Below, piece after piece: positions 8,780 through 19,328 of a stretch of 64,000 nt of DNA (positions are counted from its first letter, which is position 1; every line of letters starts with the position of its first letter). The DNA is taken from contig NZ_PQSR01000003.1 in assembly GCF_002920635.1 (NCBI RefSeq), positions 1-64,000 of the forward strand, written 5' to 3'. The notes beneath the pieces were generated by a model. It was not told the origin of the DNA. It worked only from the letters and a program-made list of their open reading frames with translations, and ran no database searches. A program made the position numbers and the translations under genes. This DNA comes from Streptomyces sp. Ru72. Its GTDB lineage: Bacteria; Actinomycetota; Actinomycetes; Streptomycetales; Streptomycetaceae.

Positions 8780-9673
8780 GTGAGTGTCAGGGTTCGCGTC
8801 CCGGCCAAGGTGAACGTGCAGCTCGGGGTGGGCGGCGCCCGCCCCGACGGCTTCCACGACCTGGCGAACGTCTTCCTCGCCGTCGGCCTGTACGACGAGA
8901 TCACGGTGACCCCGGCCGACGAGCTGCGGGTGACCTGCTCGGGGCCGTACGCCGCGGAGGTGCCGCTCGACCGTACGAACCTGGCGGCACGGGCGGCGCT
9001 GACGCTCGCCGGGCGCCGCGGCCTTGATCCGGCCGTGCACATCCACATCGCCAAGGACATCCCGGTCGCCGGGGGCATGGCGGGCGGCAGCGCGGACGGG
9101 GCGGGCGCCCTGCTGGCGTGCGACGCGCTGTGGGGTACGGGAGCCTCGCGCGAGGAACTGCTGGAGATCTGCGCCGAGCTGGGCAGCGATGTGCCGTTCA
9201 GCCTGGTGGGCGGGGCGGCGCTGGGCACCGGGCGGGGCGAGAGGCTGGCGGCGCTGGAGGTCGGGGGCACGTTCCACTGGGTGTTCGCGATGGCCGAGGG
9301 GGGCCTGTCGACCCCGGCGGTCTTCCGGGAGTTCGACCGGATGGCGCAGGGGCGGGAGGTTCCGGAGCCGGTGGCTTCGGCGGAGCTGCTGGAGGCGCTG
9401 GCCAAGGGCGACGTGGACGCGCTGGCCGTTGCGGTCTCCAACGACCTTCAGCCGGCGGCGCTGTCCCTGTATCCGGAACTGGCTCAGACGCTGGAGGCGG
9501 GGCGGGAGGCCGGTGCGCTGGCCGAGCTGGTCTCCGGCTCCGGGCCTACCACGGCGTTCCTCGCGCGTGATGCCGAGGCGGCGGAGAAGGTGGCCCATGC
9601 GCTGCGGGCGTCCGGGACGTGCAGGGCGGTGCGGGTGGCGGCGGGGCCGGTGCCGGGGGCGACGGTCGTCTGA
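8780..9673 (+). CDS. ispE: 4-diphosphocytidyl-2-C-methyl-D-erythritol kinase
   Basis: IspE phosphorylates the 2-hydroxyl of CDP-methylerythritol in the non-mevalonate isoprenoid pathway. It is a GHMP kinase: the substrate-binding PAKVNVQLGVG is at residues 8-18, the ATP loop PVAGGMAGGSADGAGAL near 95-111, and the third motif SGSGPTTAF near 255. The 297-residue length fits. Its GTG start follows the rsmA stop with zero gap. The rsmA-ispE pairing is classical in bacteria and is here followed by a convergent Uma2 gene. Confidence 0.95.
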   Translation: MSVRVRVPAKVNVQLGVGGARPDGFHDLANVFLAVGLYDEITVTPADELRVTCSGPYAAEVPLDRTNLAARAALTLAGRRGLDPAVHIHIAKDIPVAGGMAGGSADGAGALLACDALWGTGASREELLEICAELGSDVPFSLVGGAALGTGRGERLAALEVGGTFHWVFAMAEGGLSTPAVFREFDRMAQGREVPEPVASAELLEALAKGDVDALAVAVSNDLQPAALSLYPELAQTLEAGREAGALAELVSGSGPTTAFLARDAEAAEKVAHALRASGTCRAVRVAAGPVPGATVV

Positions 9674-9682
9674 GGGCAGGAC

Positions 9683-10276
9683 TCAGAGATTGTCGATGGC
9701 GGTCAGGTCAATGTCGATGTCGTAGGGCACGCTGACCTTGACGTGGTCGTGGTAGATGCCGGTCAGCGCATAGGTGCCGGTGGCCTCACCGCGTTCGTAG
9801 ACCTGGACCACAGGGTGGTCGTCCTGGCCCGCCATCTCGACCAGCCAGAAGTGGGGAATGCCTGCGGCGGCGTACTTGTGCGGCTTGTAGTCGCGGTCGC
9901 GGGCCTCGGAGTCCGGTGACACCACCTCGATGGCGAGCAGGACGTCCGACGCGTTGAAGTGGGTCTGACGCCTGTCGGTGACCGCTTCGGCACGGACTAC
10001 GGAGATGTCCGGTTCTGGGCCGTTGCGCCGATCCAATACCACCGTCATCTCCCGCTCAACACTGAACTCGGAGGTGAGGCAACTGCGCAACCCATTGACC
10101 AGCAGGTCGATCGCAAGGAAGTGGAAGCGGCGCTGCGGACTCACGAAAACCAGGCTCCCGTCGATCAGCTCGGTGTGCGGCGGGAGATCCGGCAGTGTGA
10201 ACAGGTCGTCCACGGTGTAGCCGTCCGGGGGCGGCACCGGCCAGTGGTGGCGGTGCTCTGCGGACTCGGCAGTCAT
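9683..10276 (-). CDS. Uma2 family (DUF820) endonuclease-like protein, copy 1
   Basis: The 197-residue protein has the Uma2 signature: DLFTLPDLPPHTELIDGSLV, then VVLDRRNGPEPDISVV with the PD of a PD-(D/E)xK fold, an E-V-V-S-P-D-S-E-A-R-D motif, and HFWLVEM. The fold is that of restriction-like nucleases, but activity and biological role are unknown for nearly all members. The ATG at 10276 is chosen because GGGAGG lies 5 bases upstream; longer frames lack a ribosome site. A close paralogue is at 25819. Multiple Uma2 copies per genome are usual in Streptomyces and Cyanobacteria. Confidence 0.85.
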   Translation of the reverse strand: MTAESAEHRHHWPVPPPDGYTVDDLFTLPDLPPHTELIDGSLVFVSPQRRFHFLAIDLLVNGLRSCLTSEFSVEREMTVVLDRRNGPEPDISVVRAEAVTDRRQTHFNASDVLLAIEVVSPDSEARDRDYKPHKYAAAGIPHFWLVEMAGQDDHPVVQVYERGEATGTYALTGIYHDHVKVSVPYDIDIDLTAIDNL

Positions 10277-10433
10277 GGTTCCTCCCATGGACGGGATCCT
10301 GCGGCCTGCCTTCCCACCGTAGCCGTCGATCACCGACCACGTCACCACAAAGAGTGACGATCACCTCGCGCCCCGCCCCCTCCCCCGGAGGCCCTACGCT
10401 TGAAGGCTGATCCATCCCCGCGTCAGGAGTGAA

Positions 10434-12239
<1,806 letters not shown>

Positions 12240-12300
12240 GCGTTGGGCGGGAGCCCGGCACATGCGGTGCACGGCACCTGAAGGCGCGTAACGAGGCCGT

Positions 12301-12345
12301 CACGGGCCGGTCCTCCCTTGGGAACAGGGGCAGGACCGGCCCGTG
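12301..12345 (+). terminator. Terminator hairpin after the ABC-F gene
   Basis: CACGGGCCGGTCCT (12301-12314) and AGGACCGGCCCGTG (12332-12345) form a perfect 14-base stem with a 17-base loop, about 60 bases past the ABC-F stop codon. There is no T-tract, as is usual in this genome. Confidence 0.7.
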
Positions 12346-12463
12346 TTCGAGGACGCCCCGGTGATAGAAAGGTCCGTCTGAGAACAGCCTGAGTACCACC
12401 GGCGTGGCGGAAGACAAGCACCACGGGCGTGGGGACGCATCAGTACAGAGGGGGAACGCGCTG

Positions 12464-14278
12464 ATGACTCAGCCGCCCGACCAGCCGCCGCAGGGCGGCG
12501 GTTTCGGCGCACCGTGGAATCCGCCGCCGCAGGGTGGTTTCGGCCCCCCACACGATCCCCGGCAGGCGACTCCGCCGCCACCCGCCCAGCCCCCGGCGGC
12601 CTCGTCCCAGCCGGGGTACGGCTACCCGCAGCCGCCGCCCTCCGGCCCGTACCCGCAGCCGGGCGCGTACCCGCAGCCGGGTCCGTACGGCGGGCCGGGT
12701 CCGTACGGAACTCAGCCCGGCCCCTACACCCAGCAGCCCGGCCCGTACGCCCAGCAGCCCGGCCCCTACGCCGCTCCCCACCCCGGCTACGGCTATCCGC
12801 AGCAGCCGCCCCAGTTCCCCGGCGCGCCCGTTCCGCCCCCCGGCGGCGGCTCCAGGAACCCTTTCAAGGGCAGGCCGGCGCTGGTCGTGGGCGCCGCCGT
12901 CGCCGCGCTGCTCCTCATAGGCGGCACCGTGTACGCGGTCAGCAGCGGCGGGGACAAGAATCCCACCGCCGACAAGAACCAGAGCCCCGCGGCGTCCTCC
13001 ACCGCCTCCGCCCCGGCCGACGCGGGCGGTGGCACGGGCGGAGGCGGCGCGGACCCGGAGAACCTCGACCAGGACCGCAAGCCGGGCGAGGACAGGGTCC
13101 TCTGGTACCAGCAGGCGCCCGACGCGCCCGGTCACGGCGCCGACGCCCCCGGCATGTGGATCACCGGCAGGTCGGCGGTGAAGGCCGCGTACAAGCAGGT
13201 CTTCGCCTACGACGTCGCGAGCGGCAGGCCCACCTGGAACCCGATCTCCTTCCCGCAGAAGATCTGCGCGGTCACTCCGCGGCAGACGGCGGACGACAAG
13301 GTCGTGGTCGCCTACATGAGCGGCGTGAGCGACAGCGCCAAGTGCAACCACATCCAGGAGATAGACCTCGACACCGGCAAGAAGGGCTGGAGCGCGCAGA
13401 TCGCCGACGGTGCCCTCTTCGACAGCGCGCTCGCCGTCGACCTGACCATCACGGGCAGGACCCTGCTGGTCGCCCGCGCACAGTCCGGCCTGGCGTACGA
13501 CGTGGCCACCGGCAAGAAGCTGTGGGAGAAGCAGCGGTACGGCGCGGCCTGCTTCCCGACCGCGTTCGCGGGCGGCACCAAGCTCCTGTCGGTCGCCTCC
13601 TGCGGCGCGGGCGGCTCGGACGCGCACGACGAGGTGCAGGAGCTCGACCCCTCGACCGGGAGGGCCAGGTGGACCAAGCAGATCCCCAAGGGCTGGACGA
13701 TCGCGCGCCTCTACTCGGTCGACCCGGTCGTCCTCTACCTCACCAACGAGGACAAGACGCGGTGGAACGTCTCCACCCTGAAGAGCGACGGCAGCCTGCG
13801 CTCCCAGCTCGACGTCAACGGGTCCTTCGCACCCCGGTGCGGCTGGGCCATCCTCAACCGTGACCTGCAGGGCTGCACGGGTGCCGTGGCCGACGCGAGC
13901 ACCCTGTACCTGCCGACCGACGCGAAGAGCGGCCCGAACGAGATCGTCGCGATCAGCCTGGACACCGGCAAGGAGAAGTGGCGGGTGAAGTCCCCGGCGG
14001 ACGAGTCGATGCTCCCGCTCAAGATGGACGGCACCCATCTGATCGCGTATGTCGAGGCGTCGTACGACACCGGCGGCCAGGTCGTCTCCATCGCGACGAC
14101 CGGCGGGAGCCACACCGCGGCGAAGCTGCTGCAGAACCCGGCGGGCGCCGCGCAGGTCGAGAGCGGCTTCTTCTCCAAGGCGATCGCCTACGTGGACGGG
14201 CGCCTGTACCTCTCCACGACCCGGCTGACGGGCGGTACCCGGTCCAAGGAGAAGCTGATGCTGGCCTACGGCAGGTGA
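12464..14278 (+). CDS. Membrane-anchored PQQ-like beta-propeller protein, copy 1
   Basis: The 604-residue protein starts with about 130 residues of proline/glycine/tyrosine/glutamine-rich sequence, including degenerate PGPY-x-QQ repeats. A single hydrophobic helix (LVVGAAVAALLLIGGTVYAV, near residue 140-160) follows, then a serine/glycine linker. The C-terminal extracytoplasmic part has repeated D-x-(D/S)-T-G-(K/R)-x-x-W segments such as DLDTGKKGW, DVATGKKLW and LDTGKEKW, the blade motif of PQQ-like propellers. No cofactor residues are evident, so it is probably a sensor, scaffold or lipoprotein-like binder, not an enzyme. The ATG at 12464 follows GAGGGGGAA. A paralogue lies 61 bases downstream. 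Confidence 0.8.
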   Translation: MTQPPDQPPQGGGFGAPWNPPPQGGFGPPHDPRQATPPPPAQPPAASSQPGYGYPQPPPSGPYPQPGAYPQPGPYGGPGPYGTQPGPYTQQPGPYAQQPGPYAAPHPGYGYPQQPPQFPGAPVPPPGGGSRNPFKGRPALVVGAAVAALLLIGGTVYAVSSGGDKNPTADKNQSPAASSTASAPADAGGGTGGGGADPENLDQDRKPGEDRVLWYQQAPDAPGHGADAPGMWITGRSAVKAAYKQVFAYDVASGRPTWNPISFPQKICAVTPRQTADDKVVVAYMSGVSDSAKCNHIQEIDLDTGKKGWSAQIADGALFDSALAVDLTITGRTLLVARAQSGLAYDVATGKKLWEKQRYGAACFPTAFAGGTKLLSVASCGAGGSDAHDEVQELDPSTGRARWTKQIPKGWTIARLYSVDPVVLYLTNEDKTRWNVSTLKSDGSLRSQLDVNGSFAPRCGWAILNRDLQGCTGAVADASTLYLPTDAKSGPNEIVAISLDTGKEKWRVKSPADESMLPLKMDGTHLIAYVEASYDTGGQVVSIATTGGSHTAAKLLQNPAGAAQVESGFFSKAIAYVDGRLYLSTTRLTGGTRSKEKLMLAYGR

Positions 14279-14339
14279 GCGGTCCGCCGACCCGTTCCTC
14301 CCCGCCCACTGTTCCTGTGTCCTTCGAGGTCCTCACGCC

Positions 14340-16097
14340 ATGAGCCAGCCGCCGCCCCCTCCCCACCAGCCGCCCCCGCCGCCCCACCAGCCGCCGCCCG
14401 GCGGTGGTTTCGGCGCCCCGCAGCCCCCGCCGCCGGGCGGCTTCGGCGGCTTCGGCGCGCCCCAGCCGCCGCCCCAGGCGCCCCCACCGCCCGCCCAGGG
14501 ACCGGCCTACGGCTACCCGCAGCCGCCGGCCCCGCCCCAGCCGGGATACGGGTATGTCCAGCAGCCCGGTCACGGCTTCCCGAACCAGCACCCCGGATAC
14601 GGCTACCAGCAGCCGCCGATGGTGCCCGTACCGCCGCAAGGCACCCCGGGCGGCGGCCGCAAGGGGCCGGGCGCCACGGCGTGGATCGTCGTCGCGGCGG
14701 TCGCGGCCATCGCGCTGATCGTCGGCGCCGGGGCCTGGTACGCGAACAGTTCCTCCGGCAGCGACACAAGCGGAGGTTCCGCGTCCGGTGCGGACGGCGG
14801 ACGGGGCGGCCAGGGGAGCGGCACCGGCGGCTCCGGTTCCGGCAAGGAGAAGGCGCCGGCCGACCCCAGCGCCAAGGTCCTCTTCCAGATCCCGGCGCCG
14901 CGGATCACGGACAGACAGGAGCTCGACAACGTCGCGGGCTCCTGGCTCACCGACTCCGTGTACGCCAAGGCCGGCATCAACAAGATCGTGGGCTACGACC
15001 CGGACACCGGCGCGACCAGGTGGACGCTGCCGCTGAACGGCCAGACCTGCGCGGGCTCACCCGAGATCAGCTCCTCGGGGATCGCCGCGGTGGTCTCCGA
15101 GTCGGGCAAGCGGGCGAACGCGCGGGACCGCAAACCGTGCAGCGACGTCACCGCGTTCGAGGTCGCCACCGGGAAGAAGCTGTGGACCACATCGGTCAGC
15201 ACCGGTGGCGCAGCGGTCGCGTTCGGCGAGGTGTCGATCAGCGGTACGACGGTCGCCGCCGGCGCCGGCCTCTACGGCGGCGCCGCCTTCGACCTGACCA
15301 CCGGCAAGGTGCTCTGGCAGCACGCGAGGGGCTCCTGCACGGACGTCGGCTACGCGGGTGGCGAGCAGCTCGTCGCGGTGCGCAAGTGCGGCCCCTTCGG
15401 GGGCGAGTTGTACGAGGTGCGGCTGCTCGACCCGAGGACGGGTGGCGCCGAATGGAGCTACAAGCTCCCCCAGGGCATCGACAACGCCAAGGTGATCTCC
15501 ACCAAGCCGGTCGTGTTCGGCGTGGACTCGGGCGGCATCACCGCCTCCGGTGCCACGGACGTCTTCTCGCTGGACGACACCGGCAGGCTGCGGACGAAGA
15601 TCGCGCTGGAGGACGGCAAGTACGAGCACCACTGCGGCGTCGGCAAGGTGCACGACTGCCAGGCGATCACGGTGGGCAACGACAAGCTGTACGTGCCGAC
15701 CAACGACCACGACGGCTCGGCCCAGGGCTCCAGGACCAACGAGATCATCGCGTTCTCGCTGGCCACCGGGAAGACCACCGGCGACCGGATCGACGCCGGC
15801 GACGGCTACGACATCTTCCCGATCCGCATGGACGGCGGGAACGTGCTGGCGTACAAGAGCGGCCCGTACAACAAGGGCGCCCAGGTGGTCTCGGTCGACG
15901 GCGGGTCCCTGAAGCAGACGAGACTGCTGGAGACCCCTGCCTCCCGGGAGGTGCTGCGCGCGATCATGAGCATGGTGCCGAAGACGTCCGAGCTGCTGTA
16001 CACCGACGGCCGGCTCTTCCTCGGCAAGGACCTGGTCAGCAAGCCGTTCACGGCCGACCAGCAGTCGTACACCGCGCTCGGCTTCGGCGCGAAGTAG
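14340..16097 (+). CDS. Membrane-anchored PQQ-like beta-propeller protein, copy 2
   Basis: This 585-residue protein is a tandem paralogue of the preceding gene. It has a proline-rich cytoplasmic head of about 105 residues, one membrane helix (about 112-136, AWIVVAAVAAIALIVGAGAW), a serine/glycine linker, and a propeller of W-type blades (DPDTGATRW, EVATGKKLW, DLTTGKVLWQ). The ATG start is at 14340, 61 bases after copy 1, so the two are likely one operon. No catalytic residues are visible. The heads resemble those of actinobacterial proteins linked to Ser/Thr kinases, but no kinase is adjacent. The role is unknown. Confidence 0.8.
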   Translation: MSQPPPPPHQPPPPPHQPPPGGGFGAPQPPPPGGFGGFGAPQPPPQAPPPPAQGPAYGYPQPPAPPQPGYGYVQQPGHGFPNQHPGYGYQQPPMVPVPPQGTPGGGRKGPGATAWIVVAAVAAIALIVGAGAWYANSSSGSDTSGGSASGADGGRGGQGSGTGGSGSGKEKAPADPSAKVLFQIPAPRITDRQELDNVAGSWLTDSVYAKAGINKIVGYDPDTGATRWTLPLNGQTCAGSPEISSSGIAAVVSESGKRANARDRKPCSDVTAFEVATGKKLWTTSVSTGGAAVAFGEVSISGTTVAAGAGLYGGAAFDLTTGKVLWQHARGSCTDVGYAGGEQLVAVRKCGPFGGELYEVRLLDPRTGGAEWSYKLPQGIDNAKVISTKPVVFGVDSGGITASGATDVFSLDDTGRLRTKIALEDGKYEHHCGVGKVHDCQAITVGNDKLYVPTNDHDGSAQGSRTNEIIAFSLATGKTTGDRIDAGDGYDIFPIRMDGGNVLAYKSGPYNKGAQVVSVDGGSLKQTRLLETPASREVLRAIMSMVPKTSELLYTDGRLFLGKDLVSKPFTADQQSYTALGFGAK

Positions 16098-16349
16098 CGC
16101 GGGCGCGGCGCACGGCGAGGGCCTCGCTCCTGTTCGGGGGCAGGGCCTTTCACGTACCCGTCATCACGCGCCATTGGGCGGGATTTCGGTAATCCGGGGC
16201 ACTTCTGGCCGGTTGGGGAAGCGCGATGTCGAACAAGCGTGTAGCTTCCGGGGGCATGAAGGGCGGGGGGTGCGCCGGGGGGCTTCTGTCCATGCGGGCC
16301 AGTGGGCATCCATAGTGGGCATCCACGGGGGGGACTGGGGGGTTGCTCG

Positions 16350-17033
16350 ATGGGAGTGCGGCTCATGGTGGTCGACGACCACCGATTGCTCGCCGAGGCG
16401 CTGGCCTCGGCTCTGAAGTTGAGGGGACACCGGGTGCTCGCCGCGGCGGCGCCCGCCGCGGGGGCGGCGGACCTGGTGATCAGCAGGGCGCCCGAGGTGT
16501 GCCTGCTGGGCACTGCGGCACCCGCGGAGCCGGGTGCCTTCGACCCGGTGGTGCGCATCAAGCAGGAGCGCCCGCAGGTGGCCGTGCTGGTGCTCGGCCC
16601 GGTGCCGAGCCCGCGCGGGATAGCGGCCGCGTTCGCCGCCGGCGCCTCGGGCTACGTACGGCACGACGAGCGCATCGAGGGCGTCGAGCGGGCCATCATG
16701 AAGGCACGGGCGGGCGAGGCGGCCGTGGCGCCGCAGCTGTTGCAGGGCGCGTTCAACGAACTGCTCAACCCGGCGGCGCAGCCGGACGACGAGGGCCAGC
16801 GCCTGTTGCAGATGCTGACCCCGAGGGAGGTCGAGGTCCTGGTCCGGGTGGCGGACGGTGAGGACACCCGCCTGATCGCGGCGGGCATGGGCATCGCGCC
16901 GTCCACCGCCCGCACCCACGTCCAGCGCGTCCTGATGAAACTGGGGGTGGGTTCCCGCCTGGAGGCTGCCGCCCTGGCAGCGCGGACGGGCCTCTTGGAC
17001 CGGGCGGGTCCCGTCAACCCCGCAAGCGGGTAA
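16350..17033 (+). CDS. LuxR/NarL-type response regulator with degenerate receiver
   Basis: The protein (227 residues) is built like a NarL-family regulator. It has an N-terminal receiver with acidic pair D9-D10 (VVDDHRLLAEAL) and a C-terminal LuxR HTH (LTPREVEVLVRVADG, then STARTHVQRVLMKLGV). The phospho-acceptor strand reads VCLLG, with glycine at residue 54 where aspartate belongs, and the conserved lysine before the last helix is also missing (SGYVRHD). It therefore probably works without Asp phosphorylation, like the atypical regulators known in Streptomyces development. The start ATG at 16350 follows a G-rich ribosome site. No partner kinase is adjacent. Confidence 0.85.
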   Translation: MGVRLMVVDDHRLLAEALASALKLRGHRVLAAAAPAAGAADLVISRAPEVCLLGTAAPAEPGAFDPVVRIKQERPQVAVLVLGPVPSPRGIAAAFAAGASGYVRHDERIEGVERAIMKARAGEAAVAPQLLQGAFNELLNPAAQPDDEGQRLLQMLTPREVEVLVRVADGEDTRLIAAGMGIAPSTARTHVQRVLMKLGVGSRLEAAALAARTGLLDRAGPVNPASG

Positions 17034-17051
17034 CCGAACGGGCTCCCCACA

Positions 17052-17120
17052 GGGGGGCGGGGAACTGCACGGGGCCGGCCACGGACCACCCGCGGCCGAC
17101 GTACGACGCGCAGTTCCCCC
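17052..17120. repeat. Dispersed Streptomyces inverted repeat / bidirectional terminator
   Basis: GGGGAACTGC (17059-17068) and GCAGTTCCCC (17110-17119) bracket about 40 bases between two convergent genes. This pattern, a G-rich start with GGGGAACTGC and its complement, is one I recognise as a recurrent intergenic repeat in Streptomyces chromosomes. It may also terminate transcription from both sides. Confidence 0.5.
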
Positions 17121-17143
17121 GGCGCTCGACGAGGCGTGGCCGC

Positions 17144-17452
17144 CTACTCGGGCCTCTCCTTGGACCCCGCGTCGACGGACGGCGGAGCTATCGGCCTCAG
17201 CTTCAGCCACAGCAGGAACAGCAGGCCCAGGATCAGCATCCCCAGGCCGGTCCACAGGTTGATGTTGACGCCCTCCGCCTTGCGGATCGCCGCGTCGGAG
17301 GCCGTGAAGCCCGCGATCATCACGATGACGCCGTAGATCACGAACAGGCCGCCGATGATGCGGCGGAGGTCGAAGATGCGTGCGGCGGTGGCGGACTTGC
17401 CTTGCAGCTCGCTGACTTCACGCTGGACGTCGTGTTCGGAGTACTCGGACAT
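17144..17452 (-). CDS. Small two-helix membrane protein
   Basis: The 102-residue protein has a charged N-terminus (about 28 residues) and two hydrophobic helices: IIGGLFVIYGVIVMIAGFTA (about 32-51) and LWTGLGMLILGLLFLLWLKL (about 67-86). I do not recognise an assigned function. The gene begins 20 bases after the symporter stop on the same strand and is probably co-transcribed with it. A small accessory subunit of the transporter, as DUF485/YjcH-type proteins are for acetate permeases, is a reasonable guess only. Confidence 0.75.
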   Translation of the reverse strand: MSEYSEHDVQREVSELQGKSATAARIFDLRRIIGGLFVIYGVIVMIAGFTASDAAIRKAEGVNINLWTGLGMLILGLLFLLWLKLRPIAPPSVDAGSKERPE

Positions 17453-17472
17453 GGTCGGTCAATCCTCCGCGG

Positions 17473-19152
17473 TCAGAACGAGAACGGGATGTAGCAGGCG
17501 GCGGCGAGGACGACCGCGCCCCAGCCGAGCAGGGCGGGCCTGCGGTACCAGGCGTCGTCGCCCGCGGAGGGCGGCTCGGCCATGCCGGGCGAGCGGGTGC
17601 CGTAGACGAGGCCCTGGAGCTGGTCCTCCGGCTTGGGCCTGGTGAACAGCGAGACCGCGACCATCACGACCGCGCCGGCCACGAAACCGGCGATCGCGGA
17701 GACGAAGTTGGCGCCCTGGTCGGAGGGGATGGAGATGATGCCGTGCTTGTAGACGACGAAGTAGTTCACCATCGCGGTCACCGTGCCCGCGAGCAGGCCC
17801 CAGAAGCCGGACTTCGCGGACGCGCGCTTCCAGAACATGCCGACGATGAACACCACGAACATCGGCACGTTGAAGAAGGAGAACAGCGTCTGCAGGTAGC
17901 TCATGATGTTGGAGAACGACGACGCCAGGAACGCCGTGCCGATCGACGCCAGCACGCCGATCGCGGTGATGAGGCGGCCGAAGCGGACGTAGTACGCGTC
18001 CTCGCGGCCCTTGACGATGTACCGCGCCCAGATGTCGTTGGTGAACACGGTGTTGAAGGACGAGACGTTGGCCGCCATGCCCGCCATGAAGGCCGCCAGC
18101 AGACCGGTCACCGCGATGCCGAGGACACCGTTGGGCAGCAGTTCCTGCATCAGGTACGGGATCGCGTCGTTGTACTGCAGGGACGAGCCCGGCGTGCCGA
18201 TCTTCGGGACCAGGACGGCGGCCACCAGGCCCGGGATCATCACCAGGAACACGATGAAGATCTTCGGGAACGCGGCGATCAGCGGGGTGCGCTGGGCCGC
18301 GGAGAGGTTCTTCGCGGACAGGGCGCGCTGCACCTCGGCGAAGTTGGTGGTCCAGTAGCCGAAGGACAGCACGAAGCCGAGGCCGAGGACGATCGTCAGC
18401 CAGTTCGCACCGAGGGGGTTGGCGTGGCCGATCCCGGTGCCGCCCCAGGCGGTGACGAAGTCGTGGCCGTGGGTCTGGGTGAGCTTGTCGGTCAGGCCGC
18501 CCCAGCCGCCGACCTTCTTCAGGCCGAGCACGGTGATCGGGATGAGGGCCGCGAGGATCACGAAGAACTGCAGCACCTCGTTGTAGATCGCCGACGACAG
18601 GCCGCCGAGGGTGATGTACGCGAGCACGAAGAAGCCGGCGACCACGATCGCCACCCACTGCGGCCAGCCCAGCAACGCCTCCACCACGATCGCGAGGGCG
18701 TAGAGGTTCACGCCCGCGATGAGGATCGCGGCGAACGCGAACAGGATCGAGCTCAGCAGGTGCGCCCCCCTGTCGAAGCGCAGCAGCAGGAACTCGGGCA
18801 CCGAGCGGACCTTGGAGCCGTAGTAGAACGGCATCATCACCAGGCCGAGGAAGACCATGGCGGGGATGGCGCCGATCCAGTACCAGTGCACGGTGTAGGC
18901 GCCGTACTGGGCGCTGTTGGCGGCCATGCCGAGGATCTCGGTGGCGGCCAGGTTGGCGGAGATGAACGCGAGGCCGGTGATCCAGGCGGGCAGGGAGCGC
19001 CCGGACAGGAAGAAGTCGAGGCTGGTCTTCACCGAGCGTCGGGCCGCGAACCCGATGCCCAGAACGACCGCGAAATAGATTCCGAGGATCGCGTAGTCGA
19101 GCCCGTTTGTGGGGAGTCGTAGCTCGGCTGCCAGATATGTGGGGGTTTGCAT
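17473..19152 (-). CDS. Sodium:solute symporter, probably galactose uptake
   Basis: This is a 559-residue member of the SSS (SGLT) family of Na+-coupled transporters with about 14 hydrophobic segments. Family features include DYAILGIYFAVVLGIGFAARRSVKTSLDFF (shortened: D-Y-A then R-S-V-K-T-S near residues 17-45), GRSLPAWITGLAF, and later the conserved unwound-helix region. The start at 19152 (MQTPTYL) is preferred over the longer frame. It is divergent from galT with a shared promoter region, and in Streptomyces this placement beside the Leloir operon strongly suggests galactose (or glucose/galactose) import; the substrate is inferred from context. Confidence 0.88.
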   Translation of the reverse strand: MQTPTYLAAELRLPTNGLDYAILGIYFAVVLGIGFAARRSVKTSLDFFLSGRSLPAWITGLAFISANLAATEILGMAANSAQYGAYTVHWYWIGAIPAMVFLGLVMMPFYYGSKVRSVPEFLLLRFDRGAHLLSSILFAFAAILIAGVNLYALAIVVEALLGWPQWVAIVVAGFFVLAYITLGGLSSAIYNEVLQFFVILAALIPITVLGLKKVGGWGGLTDKLTQTHGHDFVTAWGGTGIGHANPLGANWLTIVLGLGFVLSFGYWTTNFAEVQRALSAKNLSAAQRTPLIAAFPKIFIVFLVMIPGLVAAVLVPKIGTPGSSLQYNDAIPYLMQELLPNGVLGIAVTGLLAAFMAGMAANVSSFNTVFTNDIWARYIVKGREDAYYVRFGRLITAIGVLASIGTAFLASSFSNIMSYLQTLFSFFNVPMFVVFIVGMFWKRASAKSGFWGLLAGTVTAMVNYFVVYKHGIISIPSDQGANFVSAIAGFVAGAVVMVAVSLFTRPKPEDQLQGLVYGTRSPGMAEPPSAGDDAWYRRPALLGWGAVVLAAACYIPFSF

Positions 19153-19259
19153 GACCACTCGCTTCGTTGCGTGAACCAATCAGTTCGGAACCTACGTCGC
19201 CGCGTTCGTTATTTGAACACTTCTGATGGTGGTCTTTGTTGGATTGTGACGTTGACGAC

Positions 19260-19309
19260 GGTGGTGAGTTGTGTTTTGGTGTGTTGGGTTATGTTTGAAG
19301 GGTGAGTGG
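19260..19309 (+). promoter_or_regulatory. gal operon promoter region (C-free tract)
   Basis: The 50 bases before the galT ribosome site contain no cytosine on the coding strand and are GT-rich, in a genome where C is the commonest base. TATGTT (19290-19295) could be a -10 element, and TTGTGT (19269-19274) upstream a weak -35. The S. lividans gal operon is known to have a galactose-inducible promoter (galP1) at this place with repeated TGTG-type hexamers. This tract holds GTTGTG and GGTGTG motifs consistent with that. Confidence 0.5.
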
Positions 19310-19328
19310 CTCGAATGGAGAGTCGAAC

